DNA from: Clostridiaceae bacterium | GTDB taxonomy: Bacteria > Bacillota > Clostridia > Clostridiales > Clostridiaceae | DNA: 64,000 nucleotides | Assembly (NCBI GenBank): GCA_902363375.1 | Contig: CABIZX010000001.1 | Coordinates: forward strand, 372,001 to 436,000 | Direction: 5' to 3' | Shown here: piece after piece, positions 44,447 through 53,150 of the stretch | Layout: each line of letters opens with the position of its first letter | Numbering within the stretch: position 1 is the stretch's first letter | Notes under the pieces: generated by a model | Seen by the model: only the letters and a program-made list of their open reading frames with translations | Databases searched by the model: none | What the model was told of the DNA's origin: nothing | Translations under genes and position numbers: made by a program

Positions 44447-44744
44447 AGGGTTTATCTTAATATTTTTAAATTAAGATGAATACAATGAATTAAAGATATT
44501 AGTATAATTTATGATTTTATATTAAATAGGATGACTAAAAAAAATGAGCACGTTTTCACAAAAAAAGCGAACATTTTCTGAAAAAATGGATGGATTATTT
44601 GTCGATTATTATATATAATAGTGATATAAGTTAATTAAATCCAATTAACTTGAGAAAAATATTAATTATATTAAAAATATAAAAACATCTTAATATTAAA
44701 ATATGGATGTATAAATATATAATTTAAATTTTAGGAGGTAAAGT
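44447..44744 (+). promoter_or_regulatory. Leader and promoter region of the ECF/SAM-hydrolase operon
   Basis: Contains a perfect -10 TATAAT at 44614-44619 with a poor -35 (TGGATT, 44591-44596). Just upstream lies a 12-base exact CodY-core match at 44573-44584. Overlapping it at 44563-44575 is a PurBox-like AAAAGCGAACATT (12 of 13). A TTTGTCGA element at 44598-44605 resembles a Spo0A box. No riboswitch fold was recognised. Confidence 0.4.
44572..44586 (+). promoter_or_regulatory. CodY-box-like site upstream of the ECF operon
   Basis: Twelve contiguous matches (ATTTTCTGAAAA) to the consensus AATTTTCWGAAAATT, 12 of 15 overall. It lies about 47 bases upstream of the inferred transcription start, where a repressor would hinder polymerase. 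Confidence 0.4.
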
Positions 44745-45302
44745 ATGAAGGAGTATTTTAAAGTTAACACAAAAACTATAGTTGCAACAGGATTAGGTGC
44801 GGCAATATTTATGTTACTATACATGTATGTTAAAGTGCCATCACCAATACCGGAAACAAGCTTTCAAACAGCCTATGGGTTAGGAGCTTTCTTTGGGACT
44901 TTATTTGGACCAATAGCAGGTGGGTTAATTGCTTTTATAGGACATGCATTGAGTGATGCTGTTCAATATGGATCACCATGGTGGAGCTGGGTTATTGCCA
45001 GTGGAATATCAGGCTTTATATATGGATTGGCTTATAAGAGAACAAAGGTTGAGCAAGGTGAATTTAAAGGAAAAGATATTCTTATTTTTAACGTAATTCA
45101 AGTTATAGGAAATGTTATAGCTTGGTTAGGTGTAGCACCGATTTTAGACAAATTAATTTACAGTGAGCCATATGGATATGTATTAACTCAAGGTGGTATA
45201 GCTGCACTTTTAAATTCAATAGCTGTAGGAGTTATAGGAACATTACTTTTAATTGCTTATTCAGCAACAAGAACAAAGAAAGGTAGTTTAAATAGGGAGT
45301 AG
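44745..45302 (+). CDS. ECF transporter S component, UPF0397 family
   Basis: 185 aa with five to six predicted helices. Opening TKTIVATGLGAAIFMLLYMYVK, then GLGAFFGTLFGPIAGGLIAFIGHALSDAVQYGSPWWSWVI is the UPF0397 pattern. S components bind one substrate and dock on the shared ECF module; the substrate of UPF0397 is not known to me. Forms one operon with its own ATPase and T component, so it is a dedicated (group I) system. AGGAGGT before ATG. Confidence 0.85.
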   Translation: MKEYFKVNTKTIVATGLGAAIFMLLYMYVKVPSPIPETSFQTAYGLGAFFGTLFGPIAGGLIAFIGHALSDAVQYGSPWWSWVIASGISGFIYGLAYKRTKVEQGEFKGKDILIFNVIQVIGNVIAWLGVAPILDKLIYSEPYGYVLTQGGIAALLNSIAVGVIGTLLLIAYSATRTKKGSLNRE

Positions 45303-45350
45303 AAGAGAAGTTAAGTTTGTTTTATTAAGTAAAGGGAGACTAGTAAAAAT

Positions 45351-47060
45351 ATGAACAATAAACCAATCATTGAATTTGAAAACTTTACTTTTAAGTACTT
45401 TAGTCAAGCAGAACCAACGTTAAAGGATATTAATCTTAAAATTTATCCAGGAGAAAAGATATTAATAGTAGGTCCTAGTGGTAGTGGTAAAAGTACTCTA
45501 GGACACTGCTTAAATGGGTTAATACCTTTTTCTTATAAAGGTGAGATTGATGGCAGTTTAAAAATCAATAATTTAGAGACAAAAGAACAGAATATTTTTA
45601 AATTATCTAAAATGGTAGGAACTGTACTACAGGATTCAGATGGACAATTTGTTGGAATAACCGTTGGTGAAGATATTGCGTTTGCTTTAGAAAATGATAA
45701 TGTACCATGTGAAGAAATGAAGGATAGAGTGAAAAAAGTATCTGAAATGGTAGATATGGATAAATGGATTGCATCATCACCTTTTGAATTGTCAGGAGGA
45801 CAAAAGCAGAGAACAGCTCTTGCAGGGGTTCTGGTAGATGACATAGATATATTGCTATTTGATGAGCCATTAGCTAATTTAGACCCAGCAACAGGAAAAA
45901 CTGCTATAGAGATAATAGATGAAATTCATAAAAAATCTAATAAAACTATAATCATAATAGAGCATAGATTAGAGGATGTTCTACATTGCGACGTGGATAG
46001 AATTATAGTGGTGAATGACGGTAGAATTATTGGAGATATGAATCCAGATGAGTTAGTTTCATCTTCTATATTAACAGACAATGGTATAAGAGAACCTCTT
46101 TATATCACAGCATTAAAATATGCTGGAGTTAAGGTTACGCCAGAAATGAAGCCAGGACATATTACCACATTGAAGTTAGATGAACAAAAGGAAAAAATAT
46201 GTGAGTGGTATAAATCTATTAAGGTAGAAACAGATCAAGATAAAAAGAAATCTATCTTGAAAGCAGAAAATATTTCTTTTTCTTATGATGGGATTAATAA
46301 AATTTTATATGATATAAATTTTGATATTAAAGAAGGAGAAATGGTATCTATAGTAGGAAAGAATGGGGCAGGTAAATCAACTCTATCAAAAGTAATATGT
46401 GGCTTTATAAAGGAAGATATAGGTGATATATATTATAATGGTGAAAGTATAAAGAACAAAACTATAAAGGAACGTGCAGAGATTATAGGAGTAGTAATGC
46501 AAAACCCTAATCAAATGATTTCAAAGTCTATGATTTATGATGAAGTTGCACTTGGATTAAGACTGAGAAGTATTAATGAAGAAGAAGTGAAAGAAAGGGT
46601 TGAGAAAGCTCTAAAAGTATGTGGGCTATCGCCTTTTAAATCTTGGCCTATTTCAGCCCTTAGCTATGGACAAAAGAAGAGAGTTACCATTGCTTCTATG
46701 TTAGCCTTGAATCCAAGGATATTGATTCTAGATGAGCCGACAGCAGGACAAGATTATCGTCATTATAGCGAGATTATGGAATTTTTAAGAAATTTAAACC
46801 AGCAAGGGGTAACAATTATAATGATTACTCATGATATGCATCTTATGCTTGAGTATACTCCAAGAGCTATAGTTATAGCAGAGGGTAAAAAGCTAGCAGA
46901 TGATAAAGCATCTGTTATTTTGACTGATTCTAATGTAATTAATAATGCTAATTTAAAAGAAACATCTCTTTACAACTTAGCAAAGCTATCAGGAATAGAA
47001 GACGGTACTTCTTTTGTTCAAAGCTTTATTAATTATGAAAGGCTGGTGGAAAATAGATGA
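45351..47060 (+). CDS. ECF transporter fused double ATPase (EcfA-EcfA', YkoD-like)
   Basis: 569 aa with two complete ABC domains. First: Walker A GPSGSGKST (41-49), signature LSGGQ (147-151), Walker B LLFDEP (168-173). Second: Walker A GKNGAGKST near 340, signature LSYGQKKR near 443, Walker B LILDEPTAGQD. Both are active-looking. The pair energises uptake through the S and T subunits. GGGAGA precedes the ATG; gap of 48 bases after the S component; overlaps the T gene by 4 bases. Confidence 0.92.
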   Translation: MNNKPIIEFENFTFKYFSQAEPTLKDINLKIYPGEKILIVGPSGSGKSTLGHCLNGLIPFSYKGEIDGSLKINNLETKEQNIFKLSKMVGTVLQDSDGQFVGITVGEDIAFALENDNVPCEEMKDRVKKVSEMVDMDKWIASSPFELSGGQKQRTALAGVLVDDIDILLFDEPLANLDPATGKTAIEIIDEIHKKSNKTIIIIEHRLEDVLHCDVDRIIVVNDGRIIGDMNPDELVSSSILTDNGIREPLYITALKYAGVKVTPEMKPGHITTLKLDEQKEKICEWYKSIKVETDQDKKKSILKAENISFSYDGINKILYDINFDIKEGEMVSIVGKNGAGKSTLSKVICGFIKEDIGDIYYNGESIKNKTIKERAEIIGVVMQNPNQMISKSMIYDEVALGLRLRSINEEEVKERVEKALKVCGLSPFKSWPISALSYGQKKRVTIASMLALNPRILILDEPTAGQDYRHYSEIMEFLRNLNQQGVTIIMITHDMHLMLEYTPRAIVIAEGKKLADDKASVILTDSNVINNANLKETSLYNLAKLSGIEDGTSFVQSFINYERLVENR

Positions 47061-47890
47061 AGATGAAGTTATTTTCCTATAATTTAGTTGATACTTTTAT
47101 TCATAGGCTTTCTGGATTAACAAAGTTAATTTGTTTTCTATTTTTAACATTTGCAGTTATGTTTTCTTATGATATAAGAGTGATTTTAGCAGTTATGGTA
47201 TTCTCATTTTTTCTTTTAAAAGTGTCAAAAATAAAGTTTTCTCAGATAAAATTGATGATCATATATGTGCTTATTTTTCTAACAACCAATATAATTTTAA
47301 CCTTTTTCTTTTCACCAGAAGAAGGGGTGAAGATTTACGGTACCAGACATGAAATAGCGCACCTATTTGGACATTATTATATAACTTTAGAGCAGATGTT
47401 TTACTTAACAACTAAGTTCTTTAAATATGCATCAGTTATTCCTTTAGGAATAATATTCTTACTTACAACTAATCCTAGTGAATTTGCTTCAGCTTTAAAT
47501 GGGATTGGAATAAGTTACAAAGCTGCATATGCAGTATCTTTAACATTAAGATACTTTCCAGATATTCAGAGAGATTATCATGATATAAGTCTAGCACAAC
47601 AAGCTAGAGGATTAGATATGTCACATAAAGCAAAGTTAACAGATAGATTTAAGAATTCTTTGCTTATAGTAATACCTTTAATATTTTCAACATTGGATAG
47701 AATCGAGCTAATTAGTAATGCTATGGATTTACGTGGCTTTGGAAAGAATAAAAAACGTACATGGTACAACAAAAAAAATCTTAGTAAACAAGATTACATG
47801 GCAATTGTAATTTCAGCATTAATTTTTACTTGTACAGTTTTAGTTTCTGTATTTGTAAATCATGGTCGTTTTTATAATCCATTCATATAG
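47057..47890 (+). CDS. ECF transporter T component (EcfT, CbiQ-like)
   Basis: 277 aa with about five helices. The coupling-helix motif near the C-terminal half, SLAQQARGLDMSHKAKLTDRFKN with the A-R-G signature, is diagnostic. NAMDLRGFGKNKKRTWYN gives the second ARG-like motif. It bridges the ATPases to the S component. Its ATG overlaps the ATPase stop (ATGA), showing translational coupling. Confidence 0.9.
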   Translation: MKMKLFSYNLVDTFIHRLSGLTKLICFLFLTFAVMFSYDIRVILAVMVFSFFLLKVSKIKFSQIKLMIIYVLIFLTTNIILTFFFSPEEGVKIYGTRHEIAHLFGHYYITLEQMFYLTTKFFKYASVIPLGIIFLLTTNPSEFASALNGIGISYKAAYAVSLTLRYFPDIQRDYHDISLAQQARGLDMSHKAKLTDRFKNSLLIVIPLIFSTLDRIELISNAMDLRGFGKNKKRTWYNKKNLSKQDYMAIVISALIFTCTVLVSVFVNHGRFYNPFI

Positions 47891-47904
47891 GAGGAGGAAG
47901 ATTT

Positions 47905-48747
47905 ATGAAACCATTATTAGTTTTTCAAACAGATTTTACATACAAAGAGGGAGCGGTATGCGCTATGTATGGCGTTGTAAAAAGCGTTGACAGAGAGCTA
48001 GAGATCATTGATGGAACTCACGAAATACCTCAGTATGATACATGGAGTGCATCTTATAGATTATATCAATCTATGAGATTTTGGCCAGAAGGAACAATAT
48101 TTGTTTCAGTAGTAGATCCAGGAGTTGGTACTTCACGTAAAGCCTGTGTAGCTAAAACTGTAGATGGATATTACGTAGTAACTCCAGATAATGGAGCATT
48201 AACCCACCTAAAAAAATGGGTAGGAATTGAAGAAGTTAGAGAGATAGATGAAACTATAAATCGTCTACATGGAAAAAATACAGAAGGTGTAGCAATATTC
48301 CATGGTCGTGATTTATTTGGATATTGTGCAGCTCGTCTTGCTAGTGGAATAATAGATTTTGAGGGTGTAGGGCCTAAGTATAGTGTAGATGATATAGTTG
48401 AGCATGAAATTTTAGAACCTACAGTAGATGGTAATAAGGTTTGTGGTATCTTTGAAATTAATGATCCTAACTTTGGAAACTTATGGACTAATATTCCTTT
48501 ATCAACATTCACAGAGGCTGGTTTTGAGTATGGAGATTATTTAAATGTAACAATAAAAAATCAAGGCAAAGAAGTTTATAAGGACAAAGTTTTATTCCAT
48601 AAGTCATTTGGATATGCAGAAAAAGGCGAGGTTATGATATATAACAACGAGCTAATGAAAGTAGCTATGGCTATAAGTCAAGGAAGTTTTTGTGAAAAGT
48701 ATAATTTAAACTTTGGCTCTCAATGGATAGTTGAGTTTGAAAAATAG
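47905..48747 (+). CDS. SAM hydroxide adenosyltransferase (DUF62), copy 1
   Basis: 280 aa. Enzymes of this family hydrolyse S-adenosylmethionine to adenosine and methionine using an activated water. The Asp-Arg-His triad is visible: VVDPGVGTSRK (Asp, Arg) and IFHGRDLF (His). Adenosine-site features are FQTDF near the start, TPDNGALTHL and the C-terminal domain ending near NFGSQWIVEF. AGGAGGAGG before ATG, 14 bases after the T component. One of two paralogues in the operon. Confidence 0.9.
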   Translation: MKPLLVFQTDFTYKEGAVCAMYGVVKSVDRELEIIDGTHEIPQYDTWSASYRLYQSMRFWPEGTIFVSVVDPGVGTSRKACVAKTVDGYYVVTPDNGALTHLKKWVGIEEVREIDETINRLHGKNTEGVAIFHGRDLFGYCAARLASGIIDFEGVGPKYSVDDIVEHEILEPTVDGNKVCGIFEINDPNFGNLWTNIPLSTFTEAGFEYGDYLNVTIKNQGKEVYKDKVLFHKSFGYAEKGEVMIYNNELMKVAMAISQGSFCEKYNLNFGSQWIVEFEK

Positions 48748-48756
48748 GAGTAGGTT

Positions 48757-49554
48757 ATGCTAAAGAAAGCAACAGAAGATAATAGAAATGAAATTATGAA
48801 TTATTGCTTAGTTGAGCCAAGCATAAATTTATTTATAATTGGGGATATAGAAAATTTTGGATTTAATTCTAGTTTTCAAGAAATATGGATTCAAACAAAA
48901 GAAGAGAAAATCACAGGAATAATTCTAAGATATCATGATAACTTTATTGTTTATAGTAAGGAGTTAGATATGGATGTTAATGAAATATTAGCCTTATTGA
49001 AAACTAAAGAAGTTAATGTTATAAGCGGAAAACTTTCAGTAATTGAATTAATTTACCCTTCAGTAAAAGACCAATATAGTAAAAGGGAAATGTTTTTCTG
49101 TGAGCTTAAGGATAGTTCCAAATTAAAATTAGATACAGAAGAAGTAGAGATTGCTCAGTTTGAAGATGCCATGGATATTGCTAATGTATATGGTGATATT
49201 AAAGAATTTAAGGGTATGTATTCCACAGATGTACAAGAGCGTTATAATCAAATTTCTAATAGAATTAAGACTAAAGAAGGAATTCACATGTTTATAAAGG
49301 AGCAGGGAAATATAATAAGCCATGGAAATACTACTGCAGAAACTAGTGTAAGTGGTATGATAGGTGGTATCTTAACGGTATCATCACATAGAAATAGAGG
49401 ATTGGCTAGTAAAGTTGTCTCTGCATTAGGAAGAAGTCTGATTATTAGAGGAAAATCAGCTTGTTTATTCTTTGATAATGTTGAAGCAGGAAGATTATAT
49501 TATAATTTAGGTTTTGAACATATAGATAAGTGGGCAATTTTAGGGAGGAAATAA
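48757..49554 (+). CDS. GNAT-family N-acetyltransferase
   Basis: 265 aa. The C-terminal half is a GNAT fold with the acetyl-CoA loop GGILTVSSHRNRGLASKVV (motif A, R-x-x-G-L-A-S) and YYNLGFEHIDKWAIL at the end. The N-terminal half (about 1-120) is a second, degenerate GNAT-like or substrate domain. Gap of 9 bases after copy 1 and 1 base before copy 2, so it is part of the SAM-hydrolase operon. The acceptor is unknown. Confidence 0.82.
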   Translation: MLKKATEDNRNEIMNYCLVEPSINLFIIGDIENFGFNSSFQEIWIQTKEEKITGIILRYHDNFIVYSKELDMDVNEILALLKTKEVNVISGKLSVIELIYPSVKDQYSKREMFFCELKDSSKLKLDTEEVEIAQFEDAMDIANVYGDIKEFKGMYSTDVQERYNQISNRIKTKEGIHMFIKEQGNIISHGNTTAETSVSGMIGGILTVSSHRNRGLASKVVSALGRSLIIRGKSACLFFDNVEAGRLYYNLGFEHIDKWAILGRK

Positions 49555-49555
49555 A

Positions 49556-50401
49556 ATGAAAAAATTATTAGTTTTTCAAAGTGATTTTGGATTAGTAGAT
49601 GGAGCTGTAGCTACAATGTATGGTGTAGCTCATGAAGTAGATGAGAATTTAAAACTATATAACTTAACTCATGATATTACACCATATAATATAAGTGAAG
49701 CGTCTTATAGACTTTTTCAATCTGTAGAGTATTGGCCAAAGGGAACAGTATTTGTTTCGGTGGTAGACCCAGGAGTAGGTTCGAATCGTAAAAGTGTAGT
49801 GGCTTTAACTAAGGATGGTCATTACATTGTAACTCCTGATAATGGAACTTTAACTCATCTTAAGAAGTATGTGGGTATAGTTGCTGTTCGTGAAATAGAG
49901 GAGAGTAAACATCGCCGTCAGAATACAGAGCACTCATATACATTCCATGGTAGAGATGTATATGCTTATACTGGAGCTAAATTAGCATCAGGTAATATTG
50001 CATTTGAGGAAGTTGGAGAAGAACTGAAGGTAGAAGATATATTAGAGCTTGAGCTTGGTAAAGTAACTAAAACAGAAGATAGCATAAAGGGAAGTATAGA
50101 TATCCTTGATGTTAGATTCGGAAGTTTATGGACAAACATAACTAGAGAAGATTTTTTATCCATGGGCTTTAATATTGGAGAGAAAGTAGAAGTTATTATT
50201 AAAAATGGAACTAGCTTAGTTTATAATAACCATGTAGTTTATGGTAGATCCTTTGCAGATGTACATATCAGTGAGCAAATAATATATGTTAACTCACTAT
50301 ATCGTATGGCTCTTGCTATAAATCAAGGTAATTTTGCTAAGGCGTATAGTGTAGGAACAGGTGTACATTGGACTATAGAGTTTAGAAAAATTAATAAGTA
50401 A
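49556..50401 (+). CDS. SAM hydroxide adenosyltransferase (DUF62), copy 2
   Basis: 281 aa, clearly paralogous to copy 1 along its whole length. The triad is preserved: VVDPGVGSNRKS (Asp, Arg) and TFHGRDVYAY (His), with FQSDFGLVDGAVATMYGV and TPDNGTLTHLKKYVG. Differences lie mostly in the C-terminal domain and the loop after the REIEES segment, which may tune substrate or oligomer state. GGGAGGA before ATG. Last gene of the operon; a strong terminator follows. Confidence 0.9.
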   Translation: MKKLLVFQSDFGLVDGAVATMYGVAHEVDENLKLYNLTHDITPYNISEASYRLFQSVEYWPKGTVFVSVVDPGVGSNRKSVVALTKDGHYIVTPDNGTLTHLKKYVGIVAVREIEESKHRRQNTEHSYTFHGRDVYAYTGAKLASGNIAFEEVGEELKVEDILELELGKVTKTEDSIKGSIDILDVRFGSLWTNITREDFLSMGFNIGEKVEVIIKNGTSLVYNNHVVYGRSFADVHISEQIIYVNSLYRMALAINQGNFAKAYSVGTGVHWTIEFRKINK

Positions 50402-50414
50402 TTGATAAATAGTT

Positions 50415-50450
50415 AAATGGCTATCTCAATAAGAGATAGCCATTTATTTG
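50415..50450 (+). terminator. Terminator of the ECF/SAM-hydrolase operon
   Basis: Perfect 13-base arms (50415-50427, 50433-50445) with AATAA loop, then ATTTG. Confidence 0.85.
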
Positions 50451-50500
50451 TTAGATTATATATATAAAGTTTTAATAATAACTTTGTATATATAATCTAA
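50451..50500. terminator. Second, very long hairpin for the converging gene
   Basis: 21-base arms (50451-50471, 50480-50500) with one T-G pair. It lies directly after the first terminator and 19 bases past the stop of the minus-strand oxidoreductase, whose transcript it probably ends. Confidence 0.6.
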
Positions 50501-50518
50501 TCTAAGTTTAACTTACAT

Positions 50519-53020
50519 CTAGATAAATAAGTTAAGACCAGCATCCTCTGTAGAAGCTAAGTAAGTTGCAACTCCACCAACTTCAACCTCAGGAATTAGC
50601 TCTTCATGTTTAATACCCATTAAATCCATAGACATAGAACATGCAATTATTTTAACACCCATTTTAAGTGCATTAGCTATAAGGGTATCTATATCATCTA
50701 CATTATTTTTAGCCATAATATTTTTAATCATAGCAGGTCCCATACCAGCCATATTCATCTTTGATAGCGGAAGTTTGCTAGGATTGCTTGGAAGCATCAT
50801 ATCAAACATTTTTTCAATTCCATCCTTTTTAACGGAAGGTTTATCTTTTCTTTTTAAAATATTAAGCCCCCAGAAGGTGAAGAACATAGTGACAGGTTTA
50901 CCCATAGAGGCAGCTCCAGTAGCTATGATAAATGAGGCAATAGCTTTATCAAGGTCTCCACTGAAGACTACAAGGGTTGCTCCATCCTTTTTTGAAACAC
51001 CGCAGCTAATTGGTGATGCACTTCTTGTTAAATCACAAGATGCACCTTTTTTTATTAGGGCTACAAAGGCTTTTTCTTTTTTATCAAATTCACCTTTTAT
51101 AAGAGTATTTCCAGTTTTGTCACACCAACTACTAATATCCTTTTGGAAGCCAGGATCAGAAGCCTTCACTTCTAATATATCCCCATCCTTCAACTTAACT
51201 ATCTCTTCAAAGACTTTTCGAATAGGTCCTGGGCATTGGAGTCCACAAGCATTAAGACTTACAGTAACTGACGGAGACTCTTCAGTTTCAGTAAGAGTAG
51301 AAGATATACAATCACATCCTTGAGAATTTTCTTCCATGTTGTCTTTAGTATTTGTATCTTTTAAATAATCTATAGAAGATTTAACGGTGGAGTAGGTTTT
51401 AAAGCCACCATCTAAGTTAATACAATTAAATCCATATTGAGAAAGTATTCTACAAGCAATATAACCACGAAGACCTACTTGACAATACACATAGATTGTT
51501 TTATCTTTAGGTATTCTATTTAAATTATTTCTAATAGTACCAAGAGGAATATTTATAGCACCCTCTATATGTCCTACTTCAAATTCCATATCTTCTCTTA
51601 CATCTAAGATAAATTCATTAGTATCTATTAGTTTATCGATTTCATTCCATTGAATAATATTAACTAGACCATCCATCATATTAGATCCTATATATCCAGC
51701 CATATTAACTGGATCTTTAGCAGAAGAATATGGTGGAGCATAACATAGTTCTAAGTCAGGTAAATCAGTTATTTTTAAATTTCCTTTTATAGCAGTAGCT
51801 ATAACATCAATACGTTTTTCTACTCCATCTAACCCTACACCCTGAGCACCTAATATTTTACCGTTTGAAGGGTCAAATAAAACTTTAAGAGAAATAGGAA
51901 AAGCACCTGGATAATAACCTGCATGGGAGTTTGGATGTAAGTGAATAGCTTTATGCTCTAAATTAAGTCTTTCTAAGGTTTTTTCATTATTACCTGTAGT
52001 AGCCACAGTAAGAGAAAATACCTTTGCTACGGAGGAACCTAATGTACCTTTATACTCAGCTTTCTTACCACAGATATTATCTGCTACAATATGACCTTGT
52101 CTGTTAGCAGGCCACGCAAGAGGAATCATAGTTGGATTACCATTTATATAATCAATTACTTCTACTGCATCGCCAAGGGCATAAATGTTTTCATCAGAAG
52201 TCTTCATTTCTTTATTTACAACAATTGCTTTTCTGCTATTTACTTCAAGTCCAGCGTCTATAGCAATTTTACTTTCGGGCACTACACCTATTGATAAAAT
52301 AATCATATCAGCTTTAATTTCTTTACCACTATTTAAAACTACTTTTTTACCGTTACTTTCAAAGGATTTAACTCCATCTTTAAGAATTAAATTAACTCCA
52401 TTTTGAAGCAGATGTTCATGAACAATAGCTGCCATCTCATAATCTAGAGGAGCCATAACTTGATCTGCCATTTCTACAAGAGTTACAGCAACACCTCTAT
52501 CTACAAGATTTTCAGCCATTTCAAGTCCTATAAATCCACCACCAACAATTACAGCTTCCTTTGGAGATTCAGTATCAACGAAGGCTTTGATTTTATCAGT
52601 ATCTGGTATATTTCTAAGAGTAAATAAATTATTTGACTCTTTAAGTCCATGGATAGGTGGAGTTATTGGATTAGCACCAGGAGATAAGACTAATACATCA
52701 TAACTTTCTTCATAAATTTGATTAGTATTATGTTTTTTTATAGTAACTTTTTTAGCTTCTTTATCAATTTTAATAACTTCACTAAAGTTTCTTATATCAA
52801 TGTTGAATCTAGTGCTCATACCTTCCACTGTTTGAACTAGAAGGTTATCTCGTTCTTTTATTATTTCCCCTATATAATAAGGAAGTCCACAGTTTGCAAA
52901 GGAGATATACTCACCTTTCTCAAACATAATTATTTCTAAAGATTCATCTAATCTTTTTAGACGTGCAGCAGTGGAAGCTCCCCCAGCTACGCCTCCTACA
53001 ATAATAACTTTTTTACCCAT
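50519..53020 (-). CDS. CoA-disulfide reductase-like fusion: FAD oxidoreductase, rhodanese, TusA and DsrE domains
   Basis: 833 aa with four sulfur-handling domains in a row. Residues 1 to about 440: FAD/NAD(P)H oxidoreductase with VGGVAGGASTAARLKR and a redox Cys44 in FANCGLPYYIGE, as in CoA-disulfide and persulfide reductases. About 455-550: rhodanese with active Cys in YVYCQVGLRG. About 590-665: TusA-like domain with NACGLQCPGPIRK. About 680-833: DsrE/DsrF-like domain with a conserved Cys in IIACSMSMDLMG. Likely role: moving or reducing persulfide sulfur, regulated by the ArsR protein upstream. The frame is open to 53038, but AAAGGGGA sets the ATG at 53020. Confidence 0.93.
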   Translation of the reverse strand: MGKKVIIVGGVAGGASTAARLKRLDESLEIIMFEKGEYISFANCGLPYYIGEIIKERDNLLVQTVEGMSTRFNIDIRNFSEVIKIDKEAKKVTIKKHNTNQIYEESYDVLVLSPGANPITPPIHGLKESNNLFTLRNIPDTDKIKAFVDTESPKEAVIVGGGFIGLEMAENLVDRGVAVTLVEMADQVMAPLDYEMAAIVHEHLLQNGVNLILKDGVKSFESNGKKVVLNSGKEIKADMIILSIGVVPESKIAIDAGLEVNSRKAIVVNKEMKTSDENIYALGDAVEVIDYINGNPTMIPLAWPANRQGHIVADNICGKKAEYKGTLGSSVAKVFSLTVATTGNNEKTLERLNLEHKAIHLHPNSHAGYYPGAFPISLKVLFDPSNGKILGAQGVGLDGVEKRIDVIATAIKGNLKITDLPDLELCYAPPYSSAKDPVNMAGYIGSNMMDGLVNIIQWNEIDKLIDTNEFILDVREDMEFEVGHIEGAINIPLGTIRNNLNRIPKDKTIYVYCQVGLRGYIACRILSQYGFNCINLDGGFKTYSTVKSSIDYLKDTNTKDNMEENSQGCDCISSTLTETEESPSVTVSLNACGLQCPGPIRKVFEEIVKLKDGDILEVKASDPGFQKDISSWCDKTGNTLIKGEFDKKEKAFVALIKKGASCDLTRSASPISCGVSKKDGATLVVFSGDLDKAIASFIIATGAASMGKPVTMFFTFWGLNILKRKDKPSVKKDGIEKMFDMMLPSNPSKLPLSKMNMAGMGPAMIKNIMAKNNVDDIDTLIANALKMGVKIIACSMSMDLMGIKHEELIPEVEVGGVATYLASTEDAGLNLFI

Positions 53021-53081
53021 ATATAAATCCCCTTTCAAAATAAATCATATATTTTTATTTTATATAGCTAATCTTAATATC

Positions 53082-53107
53082 TATATATCATAATAATGCG
53101 ATATATA
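53082..53107 (-). promoter_or_regulatory. Operator-like inverted repeat over the oxidoreductase promoter
   Basis: TATATC-N10-GATATA (53084-53105), extended to 8-base perfect arms 53082-53089 and 53100-53107. A minus-strand -10 TATTAT (53090-53095) lies inside it. The same architecture, including the shared ATAATRCGATATA half, recurs upstream of arsR. Confidence 0.6.
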
Positions 53108-53118
53108 TATTAAGAAAA

Positions 53119-53145
53119 AAGAAGTCTAAAGAATTTTGACTTCTT
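53119..53145 (-). terminator. Terminator of arsR
   Basis: On the minus strand AAGAAGTC and GACTTCTT arms close a hairpin followed by TTTTTT, just 6 bases past the arsR stop. Confidence 0.75.
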
Positions 53146-53150
53146 AAATA

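Noticed and set aside
44447..44744. Riboswitch (TPP, SAM or purine) before the ECF operon
   Set aside because: No conserved core of any of these classes could be read in the 300-base leader.
45533..45870. Two minus-strand ORFs inside the ECF ATPase gene
   Set aside because: Shadow frames without ribosome binding sites, overlapping conserved Walker and signature codons.
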